Origin: Aspidiotus rigidus
Taxonomy: Eukaryota; Arthropoda; Insecta; Hemiptera; Diaspididae
DNA: 64,000 nucleotides
Reading direction: 5' to 3'
NCBI GenBank assembly: GCA_035079385.1
Contig: JAVHKY010000030.1
Coordinates: 4,317,001-4,381,000, forward strand
The position numbers and the translations under genes were made by a program. The notes under the pieces are model-generated. The model worked only from the letters and a program-made list of their open reading frames with translations, did no database searches and was not told where the DNA came from. Positions 11,940 through 24,115 of the stretch are shown in pieces (the stretch's first letter is position 1; each line of letters starts with the position of its first letter).

Positions 11940-12470
11940 TGTCCAAATCAACAACTTGAGAATGAACACCGATCTTCCCATCTGCAGGAAACGACTCCGC
12001 TCCCTGCTTTCCGAAAACCACGACCCTCCTCAACCTCCTCCCACTTCCTCTACTGAAAGATGGATGCGACTACCTTACCTCGAAGCACCTTCGGGGAAAT
12101 CGTCGTCTAGGTTGAGGAAATTACTGACAGATACCGGGTAGGCTTGTACCTACTCTGTACGACAATGTGGAGAGTGTGCCTCAGAATACGTTGGCCAAAC
12201 GGGCAGAAAATTTCGTATCTGTCTCCAAGAACACAAACAAGCCTGTACTAAAGGGGATGAAAACCAATCCGCGTTTGCCTCCAAACAGGACATAATTACG
12301 AGAATCATTCGTCCACACTTCTCCACTCCAATATGAATCGATTGGAAGAAGCCGAGACTATTGCTGTTGTAACCGCCGGCCACAACGTGCTTAACAATTT
12401 AGAGTTTACTTACGTAAATCCTTTCATCCAGTTTTTCTACGGCCATCGTCACCCATCACCAGTCTAAGCT
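11940..12470 (+). mobile_element. Penelope-like retroelement 3' end with GIY-YIG endonuclease domain, decayed
   Basis: The plus strand reads C-T-Y-S-V-R-Q-C-G-E-C, then Y-V-G-Q-T-G-R-K-F-R-I and L-Q-E-H-K in one frame (12147-12250). This is the hallmark GIY-YIG nuclease pattern that follows the reverse transcriptase in Penelope-like elements. After about 12300 the frame shifts to a segment reading H-S-N-M-N-R-L-E-E-A-E-T-I-A-V, the usual C-terminal continuation. The upstream reading R-W-M-R-L-P-Y-L (about 12058-12080) fits the linker region. Frameshifts and a stop show it is inactive. The reverse transcriptase portion is not present here. Confidence 0.8.
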
Positions 12471-12540
12471 TGACTCCTTACTGATTATTCTCGTCTCCGG
12501 TCTATTTCTCTCTTTTCTTCAACTAACTGCCGTCTTTCAT

Positions 12541-12600
12541 TCATTCTAGTCCTGAAGATGATCGTCCTCGTACGATCAACTTTAAATATCTGAAACTAGC
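12541..12600 (+). other. Perfect 7-bp hairpin preceded by CTGAAGA, downstream of the Penelope-like element
   Basis: The sequence CTGAAGA (about 12552) is directly followed by TGATCGT, a 6-nt loop and ACGATCA, a perfect stem. Penelope-like elements are known to carry hammerhead ribozyme motifs whose core has CUGANGA, stem II and GAAA. Here the GAAA immediately after the stem is missing, so at most this is a decayed version. Confidence 0.4.
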
Positions 12601-14440
12601 AGTTTCCAGCCTCTGTTAAACTCGAATTCCAACTGAGTTTAAATTCAACAGTCTCTAACCAAAAGTTTTAATTTCTAATATTTTTTGTTTATTCTTAATT
12701 TCTTTTTTATTTCGTGAGTTCCTCCAAAATTCTCTTTTTCGTGAATTCCAATTTTCTGGTCCAATTTTTTCTATTTTGTGATTTGCTCCTTTTATTACCG
12801 ACCATCTGTATTTTATTTATTTTATTTTGTATTTTTTAATCTCTCGACTTTGATTATACGCTGGTTGTGCCTCTGTGGTTTCATTTATTTTAATATTTTA
12901 TACGTTACCTGCCTGTACCTCCCCCATCGTTATTACGATTTGCGCTCCTCTCCTATCTGAAATATAAATTGGAATATTGTGGGACGGGGGCAAGGCAAAG
13001 CTATTGCGACTGTGTTACATCGTGCGTAGTTCTGTCTCCTTTTTATCACTCCGAAACCAGATAATATTGTCTTAGGTTAGGGAGATTCCTAAGGTTGGTC
13101 AATCTTACTGTCGACTCTCTAACCTAAGGTTAAGAAGATGGTATAGGGTTCAGCCTGAGCGGCCACTTGTGGGGCGTTTACCTGTGATAAAGGACTTATT
13201 CTGACTTGTGTTTTTGGGTGAAGGCTGTCACATAAGAACAGAAGCCCTAGTATTTTTCTCGGTGTGTCTTACCTCATCCAGGGTATACAAATGGACCGGT
13301 GGTTCTTACACAGTGTTGCATAATGCACAGATTGGAAGTGGGCTTCCGAGTCAACGTACTTTCACTAGCTCGGCCCATATACTCACTATAAGGTCTGTCC
13401 TGTGCGACAAGTGTACATAGTGCATCTCTGTACACTCAGCAATGATTCACCCCAATACACTGCGCCAGCACACTGACTACTATTTTGGTAGTAATTTGGA
13501 GCTGTGTTGCATTCAAGGTGTGCAGTACTTTCCCAGAACGGTCGTCATCCGTTGTCAATTTGATGGTTGCTGTTTCAAGGTATTGTCATCTTGATAAGAA
13601 CGACAGGGGCTATGTCACGAATTTAGAGGTTGAGTATCGTGGCTCCAATTCTATGGTTTTCCAAATTCGATGCTTTCCTTCTTTTTATTGCTAGCCCTTA
13701 TTCATCTGTAGGGTATACAGCGAGATCCTTGCCTGTAAATGTAAGCGTATCCTAGCCCTATCGTATGCCCCCCAAGGTCAGAATAATGTGGCCCAAAATT
13801 TTAGCTTCGATTTTGGGTGGCTCGAATTTACAACTTTGAAATATAAAGCTCTCGACTTTGTCTGTCGAAAGATCTTATGCTGAGGCTGATTTTTGGCTGA
13901 CCGAGGTTTCGCAGAAATATGCATAAGTATAGAAGAAACGATCAGAAGAATTGAGGCTTCGTTACACAGGTGAAAGATGCCTATCCTCCAGATCGTGTTT
14001 ATCTTGATGGAATGACTGCAGGCTTCAGTACGTACGATGAAATATTTATCATGTTGTACGATACGGAACAGTAAATATCTCTTCTCTCTGACTTGATTTA
14101 GCCTGGAAAAATTCGTATAATATCTAGCCTTGACAAATTCTTCTGACTTGGGTTAATGACGTCATCTCCAAGTCCCGAGTAGATACGTCACACTTCTAAT
14201 CAGTGACCTATTCTACTGAAGTACTTTTGAAACTTTTCACACTGTATTCTGTAAAAACCACACTTTCATCACGGGCCATAGGACCTTTAAACTGAGAAAA
14301 AGTGGTTCGGTACAACAGAGAACTAGTTCCAGATGTGTGAGCTCAAGTAAACGGGAGAGAAAGAAAGTTTGCCGAGCATTTTTTTAAATGTCTTTACCGG
14401 CACCCCACCCACATCGCGCTAATGGAAATCCGCGAATGGG
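12601..14440. other. Intergenic, no gene seen
   Basis: Short open frames at 13208-13420 and 13485-13694 show no recognised motif. Around 13075-13130, words such as ggttagggagattcctaagg and its inverted variant suggest an old repeat fragment. Confidence 0.35.
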
Positions 14441-14445
14441 TATTA

Positions 14446-15118
14446 GCTTTAAACGAGGCCTCTATACCTTGGCATATAAACTGGGCTTATGTGCTTTAGT
14501 ATACATAGGATGTTCGAGTTTTTCATTCTTAGCGTACAGTTTGACCTTGACCTACTTTTTGGAAAAGTTTCGACCTTTGGCCTTTATTATAATGGACATA
14601 TACTATGCTGCTATACGAGTGCGCTTCTTAAAGTTAGTAGCTTAAAATATACAAGACTTTTACTGGAGCAGGAAGGGGGGCGAGCGAGTGAGCCCTTGAA
14701 GGCTAGTTAGCTTGAAAAATTGGCATGTATAAGAATACTTGAGCAATTATAATAGGCCTAATATATAGTATACTTATACTTTATAGGCCTATCAATGACC
14801 TTGAACTACTTCAGGGACTTGGAAAAGTTTCGACTTCGTTATACTTACTAGATTGGCACTAGACCAAGACGTGAGTGAGCTCCTGAAAGCTGGTAGCCTG
14901 AAATATTGTGTAGAAGACTTATATACTATAGCAGAAAGAGGGGCGAGTTCATGAAAATAAGCAGCCTAAAATATTTATACAAGCCTCCACTACCCGTAGT
15001 AACTAGGCTAGTTTTCTCGTATAAGTCCAGTAATTCCCCTTACCTTGTCGTTGATTGTGAGCCGTGGGAAGCAAATAGAATTCTGAAAAATATATTGCAC
15101 AGGACACAGAGAAAGACT
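14446..15118 (+). repeat. Long dispersed repeat, copy A (inverted relative to copy B at 22470-22880)
   Basis: Segments 14446-14600 and 14900-15118 align in reverse complement with 22722-22880 and 22470-22710. Landmarks shared are the gaggcctctataccttggca word, the taggatgttcgagtttttcattctta stretch, the gccgtgggaagcaaatag word and the terminal acacagagaaa. Copy A carries about 200-250 bp internally (14600-14900) that copy B lacks, with extra units of the cgagtgagccc type. Both copies read through as similar short frames, but this reflects repeat homology and I do not call a protein. Confidence 0.75.
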
Positions 15119-17440
15119 ATTTTGGCTATGCCGCGCCAGAACGTCTTCCACAATTTGTAGTCCTCAAGTAATTGGTGGAAATGTAAACACTATAGCTCAT
15201 GGTGAAAACCAATCATAAGATGGAATTAGACTTATGTTAACACCTCTAAACATGACTCACCTCGAAGAAGGTGGCGCACCAAAACCAAAATTTGCGAGTT
15301 TTTTTTTAGTATTGTATTATATGATGATAATGATGGGTTTAGCAATTTTATGGCGGTTCAAAAATTTGGGGACGGTACGGTTTTGACCTCAAATTCTCCA
15401 TTACGTCACTACCAGTTCTTCTTTCGGCAAGCTCTCCTTCCATCTCTCTTATTTATTCAAGCTCATATATCTGAGATTAGCTTTATTCTAGGGCAAAGAC
15501 AGACGGCGCTCCTTTTTTCTGCAACGGGCCGGTCGTTTAAGTGGTACTTCGAACAACACGCCAACTCTGAGTCAGTTCTAGTGCTCATCTTCTGGGATCC
15601 AGACCTCTACTCCTCAAAATATTCGGTCTGACACGAGGAGAGTTGCAGAAATCATTAACCCAAAACGATATCCTTGCTTCACGTCTTGCCTGTCATTCAG
15701 ATAGTTTTGACTAATTCTCTTTTCAAGTGATTAAGTCATATCCCGTGTATGAATATTTTGTCTTAATCTTTATTACGACTCTGGTAACAGTTTATGAGTC
15801 TAGAATTACCACGCAATGTTCGTCAAAGAGGATGTGAGACGCGAATGTATAGGTACCAAAATATTCTCATCATTATAATAATTTTGACAGTTATTTGGTA
15901 CGTGACTGATTTGCAATTTTCGAACGTTCCTTTTGCAAAGTAGAGGAATGTTGGTCTCGTAATATACCTAAAGGTACACGAACGTTTTTGTCCTTGTAAT
16001 GCGTTCAGGTTACGAACGCTTCGCCACTTAAGGTATTGTTTTCTTCGCTTTTAATGAAATTCAGACTAATTACATTTTCGAGTGTATGAAGTCGTAAACG
16101 GAAAGACCTCTGAACGAAACTACCACGCGTTTAAATAGGCGAATAAAAGCCTCGAAACATAATAATATCGCAGCTGGTAATGATGCGTTTATTAAGAGCC
16201 CTTGATAATAAGCATCGTTCGTTCCCTAGGGGTAGAGAGAGGGCGAGCTTGACTCCTGCTGCGTGTTCCGTCGGGATTTCAAGTTTTTATTTGTTATGTA
16301 CATTACCAAAAAAGTGGTTTAATATACACTAGTGATTTTTTAAGTAACATGTAATCGCGTACGTAATAATAACACGAACGCGGGCTGGTTCATCTCGCGT
16401 CATTCAGAATCTTATGCAGCGTATAATATATAATATTATAGAGATGACTGGTGTTCGACGTGGGCTTTTTTTTATTCATCACTCCGTTTATGTTGCTTTT
16501 ACAATATAAAATGCAATGGGTTTGTGTATCTAACTCCACTTTATTTCCGCAAAACGAATATCAATTTTTTTCCGGTGTGATAGTTCTGATGTACGTTTTT
16601 CGAAATGACTCGTAATCCATTCTGAGTAAATAAAAGAACAATACGATTTTATCATGATTCAGAAAATAACTGGGCGTGGAAGAAAATGAGCATCAAATAC
16701 TATCGAAACGAAAGTAGGTTTGATTTGCAAATTAAGTCAGGTATGACATTGAGTTCTAAATTGTTCCTACAAAGCCACTTCCGGGAATTAGCTCAAGTAG
16801 CACTTGCATCGGTATGCAAAATAATAAATTCAAACTGCCGTGTTAATGGTCCAATTACGTCATCCACAACGATCCGTTGGTCTGCATATCTACTCCCGCA
16901 CTTTACTTGTTCTTTAATCTGATTGGTTTGAGAGTGTTTTACGCCCTCATTGGCTATATCTTATTCTCGTTTTAATCAGTCACAAGCCTAGCTCCGCTGT
17001 AGTCTGCTATGCTACCGCTTCAATATCTTTCTAACGTTCTACTTTCTGCGAACAATTTTTCACTCCCTAAGTACCTAGACCTACATCAAATTCTAGAGTA
17101 AACAGCGTTTTCTTTCCTTTTGACCTCTAAATTAAATTAATAAATTAACGTTGACTTTTCTTAACTTGTGATTCTTTCTAATTTCGTTACGTGTCTATCA
17201 TGTACCCCAAATCCTTATTACTATGATGACTCGTACAATTGAGGACTTAATTCTATATTCTTCAATTACTTCCCGTCTACTATAAAGAGGGTATACTCAG
17301 AAGACTCCCAATACCGTAACTGATAACGTCGCAGATTGAGCATGTCTGAGAAATCACTTTTCAAATTTTCAATCACACTCCAAAGAAGTGGTTGGAAAAT
17401 GTGTCATATTTAAGTTGTAAGAAATAAGGCTAATCGATGA
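15119..17440. other. Intergenic, no gene supported
   Basis: An open frame at 15350-15631 (93 residues, plus) has no motif I recognise and no neighbouring exons. The remainder (15640-17440) looks like unique intergenic sequence with scattered ATATAATATTATA words near 16425. Confidence 0.4.
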
Positions 17441-17444
17441 ACCA

Positions 17445-19270
17445 GTCTATTTCCGTTGAACCATATCGACTGCAAATCGACGTCATGTCGACCCATTATC
17501 TCAATAAGTTGTTGACACAAATACGACGTCGATTTACCGTCGAAATAGTTCCGGGGGTATGTCGATCAGAAATTGACCACAAACGACTGCAAAACGACGT
17601 AAGATCGACTCAACCGTTCTAACCTGAGTCCTGTAATCGACGTGGAAATCGAGTCGATCATGAGTGAACAGAATTTAATGAACTTTGATTCGACGTCGAC
17701 ACTAAGTCGATTTCTGAGTAAATGATTCTTGTACATGTCCTAATGGACACCGAAAATGAATTATAAAATTTCGCTCGTCCCGAAATGAGGTCGGGATAAA
17801 GTCAATTTGGAGGGGATAGTGTTATGCCTATTTACTTTGAGTTGACGTCAAAATGTAGTCGATTTGAAGTACGTGAGTTTTTGTTCACTTCACATTAACG
17901 TCGATATGAGGTCGATTTCGTTGCTCAACCATTGACCGGAAGCTCGCTTCTCAAAAATATGGTATGTTGATACCTCTTTAAGTAACTGTGAATACGTAAC
18001 TTATATGCGAGTAGTGAAGTTACAGAAACAAACAACTCGATCAAATTTTTCTGAAAGTCGACGTCGATTTCGAATTTTTTATCGACCCGACATCGACAAT
18101 GACTCGTCGACCTACAGTCGATTTTTCGTCAACATCACAGCCTAATTACGATCGACTCACAATCAATTTCGATTTTGAGTCGATTCCAAGTCAAACCGAA
18201 AATCGACCATTTGTTGTTGTCGACATCTGGTGCACAAATTGTTCATATTTTTGTAGTCTGAGAATCGACGTTGAAATGCAGTCAACATGATATTGGACAA
18301 AATGTTTCCTGAGTCGACGATATTTCGACTTCAAATCGACGTCATTATGCGGTCGATTTACCTTTAAAAATCGACTGTATTTTTATGGGCATCGGTGACA
18401 CATATGTCAATTTGACGTAGAATTTTAGTCGACTTTGACTCGAAATCGACCCCTAATCGACGGACTTGATATTTCGACCAATAGTACTCCTATAGTCAAA
18501 TTACCAAATCCGCGCGGTCGGCATGTCAAAAGTATTTCAATGACTTGATTCCCAATCTAGAATATACTTAGAACAAATTCGCCTTGATTGCTATTTTTTC
18601 CAGACCCTCCTTCTTGCAGGAACCGCCCTCTTTTCCTAAAATTGATGAGGGACGGAGATTTTTTTAATACGGAGTTTGTTGTTAGATCAATATTGCCAAA
18701 GTGTGTTCCATGATTGGGTGATGAGTGAACGGTAGTCATTTTCTTAGTCTAACCAACATTTGATGTATTTTTGGAACACATTTTCCAAGTTTGCGCCTCA
18801 GGTATTTCTTTAAATGACTTTTTTATAATAGGTAAAAATGTAGAAGAGTCTTGAAAGAACAACTTTTGTCTGAAATTTTTTTCCCTTAAAACTCATAAGA
18901 GAGAGGATACACGCAATTTAAGAAAGGAGGGGTGGTTACTGCGTGAAGGAGAGGCTGGAAAAAATGGCACCCAAGCCTAATTTGTCCTAAATATATTCTG
19001 GATTAGGAATTAGTCATCAAAATGCTTTTAACATACCGATCGCGCGGAGACTCGTTTTTGCTGTAATTTGACTATATTACGAGTACAAGGGTCGACTCGA
19101 AAGCGGCTGAAAATCGACGTCGAAATTCCGTCGATTTAAAATGCACAACTAATAGGGTTTTAGAATCGAAGTCAAAAATACGTCTGCTCTTGGTATTAGA
19201 TTTTAATGTCGCATGAAAATCGACGTCAAAATTACGACTGGTCAAGCATGATATTTTTTCACAAGCATTT
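17445..19270. repeat. Degenerate GTCGA/TCGAC-rich array, block 1
   Basis: Dozens of GTCGA and TCGAC pentamers, often as AATCGAC, GTCGATTT and the palindromic core GTCGACGTCGAT (for example 18057-18070). They occur at irregular spacing of roughly 10-30 bp, densest at 17450-17720, 18055-18470 and 19090-19240. Both strands are equally represented. Segments of ordinary sequence interrupt the block, for example 18490-19080. No coding frame or regular unit length is visible. Confidence 0.7.
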
Positions 19271-19732
19271 TAAATCGCTCGGCGTTACAAACTTGTTGAT
19301 ACAATTTGAATTAGATTTGGTGTCATAATTGGTATATGATATAATTACAACGGATTGAAATAATGATCGTGACAGAAACAAAAGGAATTAGTAGGTGTTT
19401 TGTATGACTTTGTAGAATCGAATGGTGTGTAAATAAGTTAGAGTTGAGTCGATGGTTTCACAGTTGTTGTAAGTACTGAGTGGATATTGGAAGATATTTC
19501 TAAGGAGAATCGAGTGGGTTGTTGGACGGGGCATGAAAAAACATGTTCAACCGATAAATTTTCTTGGAGGCAATGAGGGCATGATGGAGGAGCGAGATTA
19601 GTCAAAAGATAAGAATGAGTGAGACGAGTGTGGCTTATTCTTAGCCGGGCTAAAATGACCTTCTCTTGTCTAGAATTTCGGTGGGATGAGGACCAAAAAG
19701 TGGGTTTAAATTTTGAAGAAAAAGCGGTGGAA

Positions 19733-19962
19733 CACTGAGAAAAATTTTGGTGGTACTTTTAACTAAAAAATATAGTGAAACCTGTTCAGTCGAACATTAT
19801 AGTTATAACGACTGAAAAATATAGTTACACTCACGAGAAAAAGTAGTCCATAAAACTATATTATTACTAAAATTGCTCAGTTGTTTTGACTCAAAATTAA
19901 AATCGTGACTTGACCGGCTTTACTATGTTCTTAGTCAAATTTACTATAGTTTTTTCTCCGTG
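19733..19962. mobile_element. Possible MITE with CACTGAGAAAAA-type inverted ends
   Basis: The left end begins CACTGAGAAAAATTTTGG and continues to a tatagtgaaacc word. The right end, read in reverse complement, begins CACGGAGAAAAAACTATAG and continues to taaatttgac. Ends match imperfectly over about 40 bp with internal gaps. The length is 230 bp, no coding capacity is present, and target-site duplication is unclear. Confidence 0.45.
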
Positions 19963-22300
19963 AATAGATAGAGGAGGATTCTCTTTGCGGAAGATAGCTA
20001 GAAATGTTTCTTTTTGGGAAAATTGGACGACTATGTTAATATGTTGTCTGCGGTTTTGTGTAAAAGTCTATAAGGCCTTTCAAGAATTGGGGGAAAGAAG
20101 TGGTTCGCGAACAGTCTTCGTGAGATTGGCTAATCTGCGTCAAGTGGGAGATCATTTATCGCTACCAGGAAAAGGATTGAGATTGTCAATGGCCCTTGTA
20201 ATATAATTATGACCACGTATTTTGTCCGAGTTGTGATGGCTCTTTTTCGTACGAGTTCAAGGCCTTGAGGCAATTTGCAGACAGAGCCTTTCCTCGAATC
20301 TATTCAATCAAATCTGCGGACAGAATTCTAAAATTTTCGCTTCTAAACTCTGAGGACGAAATAACGTTCCAGGTTTTCGAATTAAAATTCCAAAAAATAT
20401 TCTTTCAAACACTGAAAGGTCAGTGAGAGAACAGAATTAGACTTTGCGATAATCTTCGAGCCGAGTCAAAAACCGGTACGGCGTTCTGATTATTGTGAAG
20501 TAAATCTGATCGCCTTTATACATATATAGTCGAGGCATATTGCCCTAGATTTCACCTCACTTAAGAGCGATCCATGTAAACTTTCGCGCCTCTACGTTTT
20601 AACACGTTCGATTTGAGGCCCGGAATTACATGCTCCATTCGAGAGTGCTCGCATTTAAAAGGTAACAATCGCAGTTAAGTGGTGCCATTCGTGTGTTTAT
20701 TGTTATTCAAAGTGAGCGTTCGGATACGATCCTGCGCTCTCACTCTCCCGTACCTCGTCCGCCAATTGACAAGCACCCTATACATATACTTACGGTAGAA
20801 TACAGCAGACTTATTTTAGCCTTATCGTCGGTACGTACCTCTGTGTTCAAGAGAATACTATTGCGGCTTCCGACAAATTTCTCTCGAGTACGGTAGTGGT
20901 ACTTCGAAAACGTTAAGATTCAACAAAAGAGGAATAAAAAGATTCTTGGCATTGTTAAAAGATTTAAACGTGTTGAGCCTCCCTATTACTGTCCTTCTCG
21001 TTAATAAAGACGTAAAGCTACTTAGAAACCCTTATTTTTTCCGCTTGGATACGTAATACAAATGCTACCAGTTCTGCTAACACCTTATGAACGATAATCG
21101 TCGTCCGATATTCGGTTTTCTTTTACTCTCTTTCTCTGGCTTGCTCCTCTCTCTCTTATTTGTTATAACGACTTGATTAGTTTACGGCACATCTGACTAC
21201 TAAGGATGTAATCCGGGAAAGAGGATCGAGATAAGAAAAAATTAAAATACTACATTTCTGGCGTCACGTCTATCTTTTATGGGTGCGAGTATAATTTTGC
21301 AAGTGACCATGTAGTCGAGTAACTAAATTAGGTATAAGATATACTAAAACGTCGAGAAAGTTCGTTTCTAAAACACGCATCTTAAATTACTGTCCAAACA
21401 AGTAAATGGCTCTCTTAATCTCGAGTAGATGAGACAGCTGTTGATGCTGATGGTATTAATAGAGAGTGAATGTTTCGAATTATCTTTTTAAAATTATTCA
21501 ATATTTATCATCATCATTCTATTGAATCGTTGAAGAGGAATATCATAATTCGATTTGAAAGAAAATGAAAATATTTCTCTTTAATTTGACTCGTTCGAGC
21601 GTTCAGGAAGGGATGGGGAATGTTGACTCAGAACGAAAACTGGAGGTACAACTTAATTCGAGAATAAAACGAGATTCTGAAGAGTTGTGATTTGATCTAT
21701 TCAAATTTTAAGGAGATAGAACGATCATAGGTGGAAATTTTACTCAATTTTTAGTTGATTTCAAGCCAGGATTGGCAACCCGATGAAGAAAATTGAAGCA
21801 GATGAAGCCCTCTTGTAGCTACTTGAAAAATGCTCTCATTTACGCTGTTGAAAGCCCACTTCCATTTGTGTAGAGCCCATTTATAGCTTTGAAGCCATTG
21901 CAAGAACTTCAGCGCTAAGAATGGGATCTTGAAAAATGGAGCGCTCTGATTGGTTGATGCAAGATAGAGCTACAAGTTAGCTTGAAAGAGTGGGGCGGGG
22001 CACTTTACGACAAGATTCCAGCAGCCTCAATTTTCTTCATCGGGGAGTAACAACTACGGGTATTGATAAGGAAACGTCGAAAGAATTTAAAAACAGTGAG
22101 ATTTGATTCATCTAATACGCTTCAAGTTGATGTCAGAAAGAGTTCAAGCATCAGAAACTCAGAAATTTGGTCGTTAAGAAAAATGAGCTGAAAAAAAAAA
22201 TGTTCTCTGGACTGAATACTTGATCGACACGGAATGAAGACGCATACTCTATTATGTCGATTAACAGTAGATTTGAGTGCCTCAAGAATGTATGTATCAC
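19963..22300. other. Intergenic, no gene seen
   Basis: No recognisable coding region. Composition and sequence look unique. A tract of short open frames at 19985-20206 and 20693-20896 lacks motifs. Confidence 0.4.
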
Positions 22301-22301
22301 G

Positions 22302-22880
22302 CACTGAGAGAAGAGAATAGTCTTGGTGACTATAGAAAAAAAGTGTTGACTTTAAGATGCCTTTTTTTTTGTCAATTTGATCAGTTTTTCCAGTTATTTC
22401 AACTGTAAAGCCTAGTCATAGTGAATAAAAATGGGTGACATGTCTTGAGTTGACACTTTTTTTCTCTGTGTCCTGTGTAATTTATTTTTCAGAATCCTAT
22501 TTGCTTCCCAGGGCTCACATTCAACGACAAGGTATAAGGGGTATACTGGACCTATACTAGAAAACTAGCCTAGTATACAGTCTGTCAGGCTTACTACGTA
22601 CCATGGGGCTTGTATAAATATTTTAGGCTGCTTACTTTCATGAACTCGCCCCCCTCTCTACTGTAGTATAAGTCTTGTACACAATATTTCAGGCTACCAG
22701 CTTTCAGGAGAGCAGCTTAGTATAAATCCATTATAATGAAGGCCAAAGGTTGAAACTTTTCCAAAAAGTAGGTCATGGTCAAACTGTATGCTAAGAATGA
22801 AAAATTCGAACATCCTATGCATACTAAAGCATATAAGCTTAGTTTATATGCCAAGGTATAGAGGCCTCGTTTGCTAAGCA
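22302..22880 (-). repeat. Long dispersed repeat, copy B, with CACTGAGAGA / CTCTGTG-bounded segment
   Basis: 22470-22880 is the reverse-complement counterpart of 14446-15118 (copy A). Adjoining it, 22302-22470 is bounded by CACTGAGAGAA on the left and by the inverted CACAGAGAAA on the right, like the element at 19733-19962. The acacagaga word is shared with copy A, so the two units abut exactly. Confidence 0.65.
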
Positions 22881-23075
22881 TATCAATATCCACTTTCACA
22901 TGGCTAAAGTCTCCCTTACCGCAGCTTTATTTTTTAAAAGATAAACTCACCAACAAGACTTTACAAAACAATTTCAATCGGTTTTGTACAAACTTCAAGG
23001 TAAAGAAAACAAAAATGAGACAAGCTGTTTTCCACAAGGCCGCAAGGCTTTCGGATTCCCCGAAACTTTTTTTGT
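22861..23075 (+). repeat. Dispersed repeat, direct copy of 37739-37975
   Basis: Shares the words tgctaagcat, cacatggcta, acaaaacaatt and aatgagacaagctgtt in the same order with 37739-37975, with about 60 bp fewer in this copy. No coding capacity is recognisable. Confidence 0.65.
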
Positions 23076-23089
23076 AGTGGAAAACCCGC

Positions 23090-24115
23090 CATTCCTTTTA
23101 TTGGGCGGTCATTTTCAGAAAACGTCCGCGTCCGCTCATTTGTGACATCATCAATTTCGGGGAATTGTCTAGGGCCTAGAATTTTCTTGATCTGCGTTCG
23201 ACCTTGATTATTATGTTACCTTGCATACAAAAATTTGTCTAGGCTAAATAAAGCAATGGAACCCGGTATAATATTTTGTTTGGAGTCATTCTCAGGAAAC
23301 GTCTGTGTCTGTCAAGTTATCATTTTCGGGGAAATGTCGAGGGATTAGAATTTTTGCAATCAAATTGGATGATGTCATCAATTGTTGACTTAGGTTACGC
23401 TAAATGACTGTATAAGGTAGGTATGCACAAGTGATAAGAGTAGGACCTTCACCATGTTGATAAAGTCGAAGGAGGAGCTTTCTTGAATTCTCAATACCAA
23501 AACCAATTTGACTCATAAAACAGGTTCCCTGCGTTCCTCGTTTAACGAAGCCGTCGTTTTTCCAAGTCCCCCTACGAGAGTCGAAATTTTTCGAAGTCCC
23601 CTCCCCCTCTCCGTGACGTCATCAACATTGGACCGCTCGCGCTCGCGGACGAAAATTTCCTGAAAGTACCCCACCAAGAGAGACAGCGGATTCTCTGCTA
23701 ACAAGAATTCAAACTACGAAAATAAAGGAAATTCACTAATTTTTTGTTTTCATCGATACAATCTTTCTAATTAACAAAAATTCGTTGTTCGACAGTTAAA
23801 TTTTTCCCACGGCTTTCCTGAAACCTCCTAAAACTACTCCTGCTTCGACTTTATCAACATGGCGACGAACCTCTTCTTATCACTTGCGCAAAACTATCTC
23901 ATATTCCTTAGTTACGCTATGTAGGACCATTTGTTCAGGCTAGATAATAGCAATAAATTTATGTCTGGTTATTAAATCTTTCCTTTTATTGGAGGGTAAT
24001 TTTCAGAAAACGTTCGCGTTCGCGTCCGTTTATTTGTGACGTCATTATTTTTTGGGAATGGTCTACGGCCTAGAATTTTCTTGATCTGCAAAAATTTGTC
24101 TACGAGTGACAGTGG
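23090..24115. repeat. Composite of direct and inverted repeats
   Basis: A segment at 23090-23195 (ccttttattgg, attttcagaaaacgt, gcctagaattttcttgatctgc) recurs directly at 23985-24090 and partly at 23280-23365. Between them, 23395-23480 and 23835-23930 are inverted copies (the shared core is atgttgataaagtcgaag), flanking a 350-bp centre. This looks like a foldback element with its flanks duplicated. Confidence 0.6.
23480..23600 (-). repeat. GGTTCCCTGCGTTCCTCGTTTAAC repeat, inverted copy of 26745-26838
   Basis: The words ttgaattctcaataccaaa, cataaaacaggttccctg and ttcctcgtttaacgaag occur here and, in reverse complement and same order, at 26745-26838. A third diverged copy in the plus orientation lies at 55564-55630. 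Confidence 0.65.

Noticed and set aside
14388..14710. Frames encoding a hydrophobic peptide similar to the one at 22717-22899
   Set aside because: The similarity is explained by the inverted DNA repeat; the frames are not conserved beyond it.
15350..15631. 93-residue plus-strand frame as a small gene
   Set aside because: No recognised motif, no neighbouring exons, no compositional contrast with flanks.
17445..19270. GTCGA array considered as a CRISPR-like or regular satellite array
   Set aside because: Spacing is irregular, no conserved repeat-spacer pattern exists, and the genome is eukaryotic.
22302..22470. Independent MITE inserted in repeat copy B
   Set aside because: Its right end word acacagaga is also present in copy A, so a separate insertion cannot be shown.
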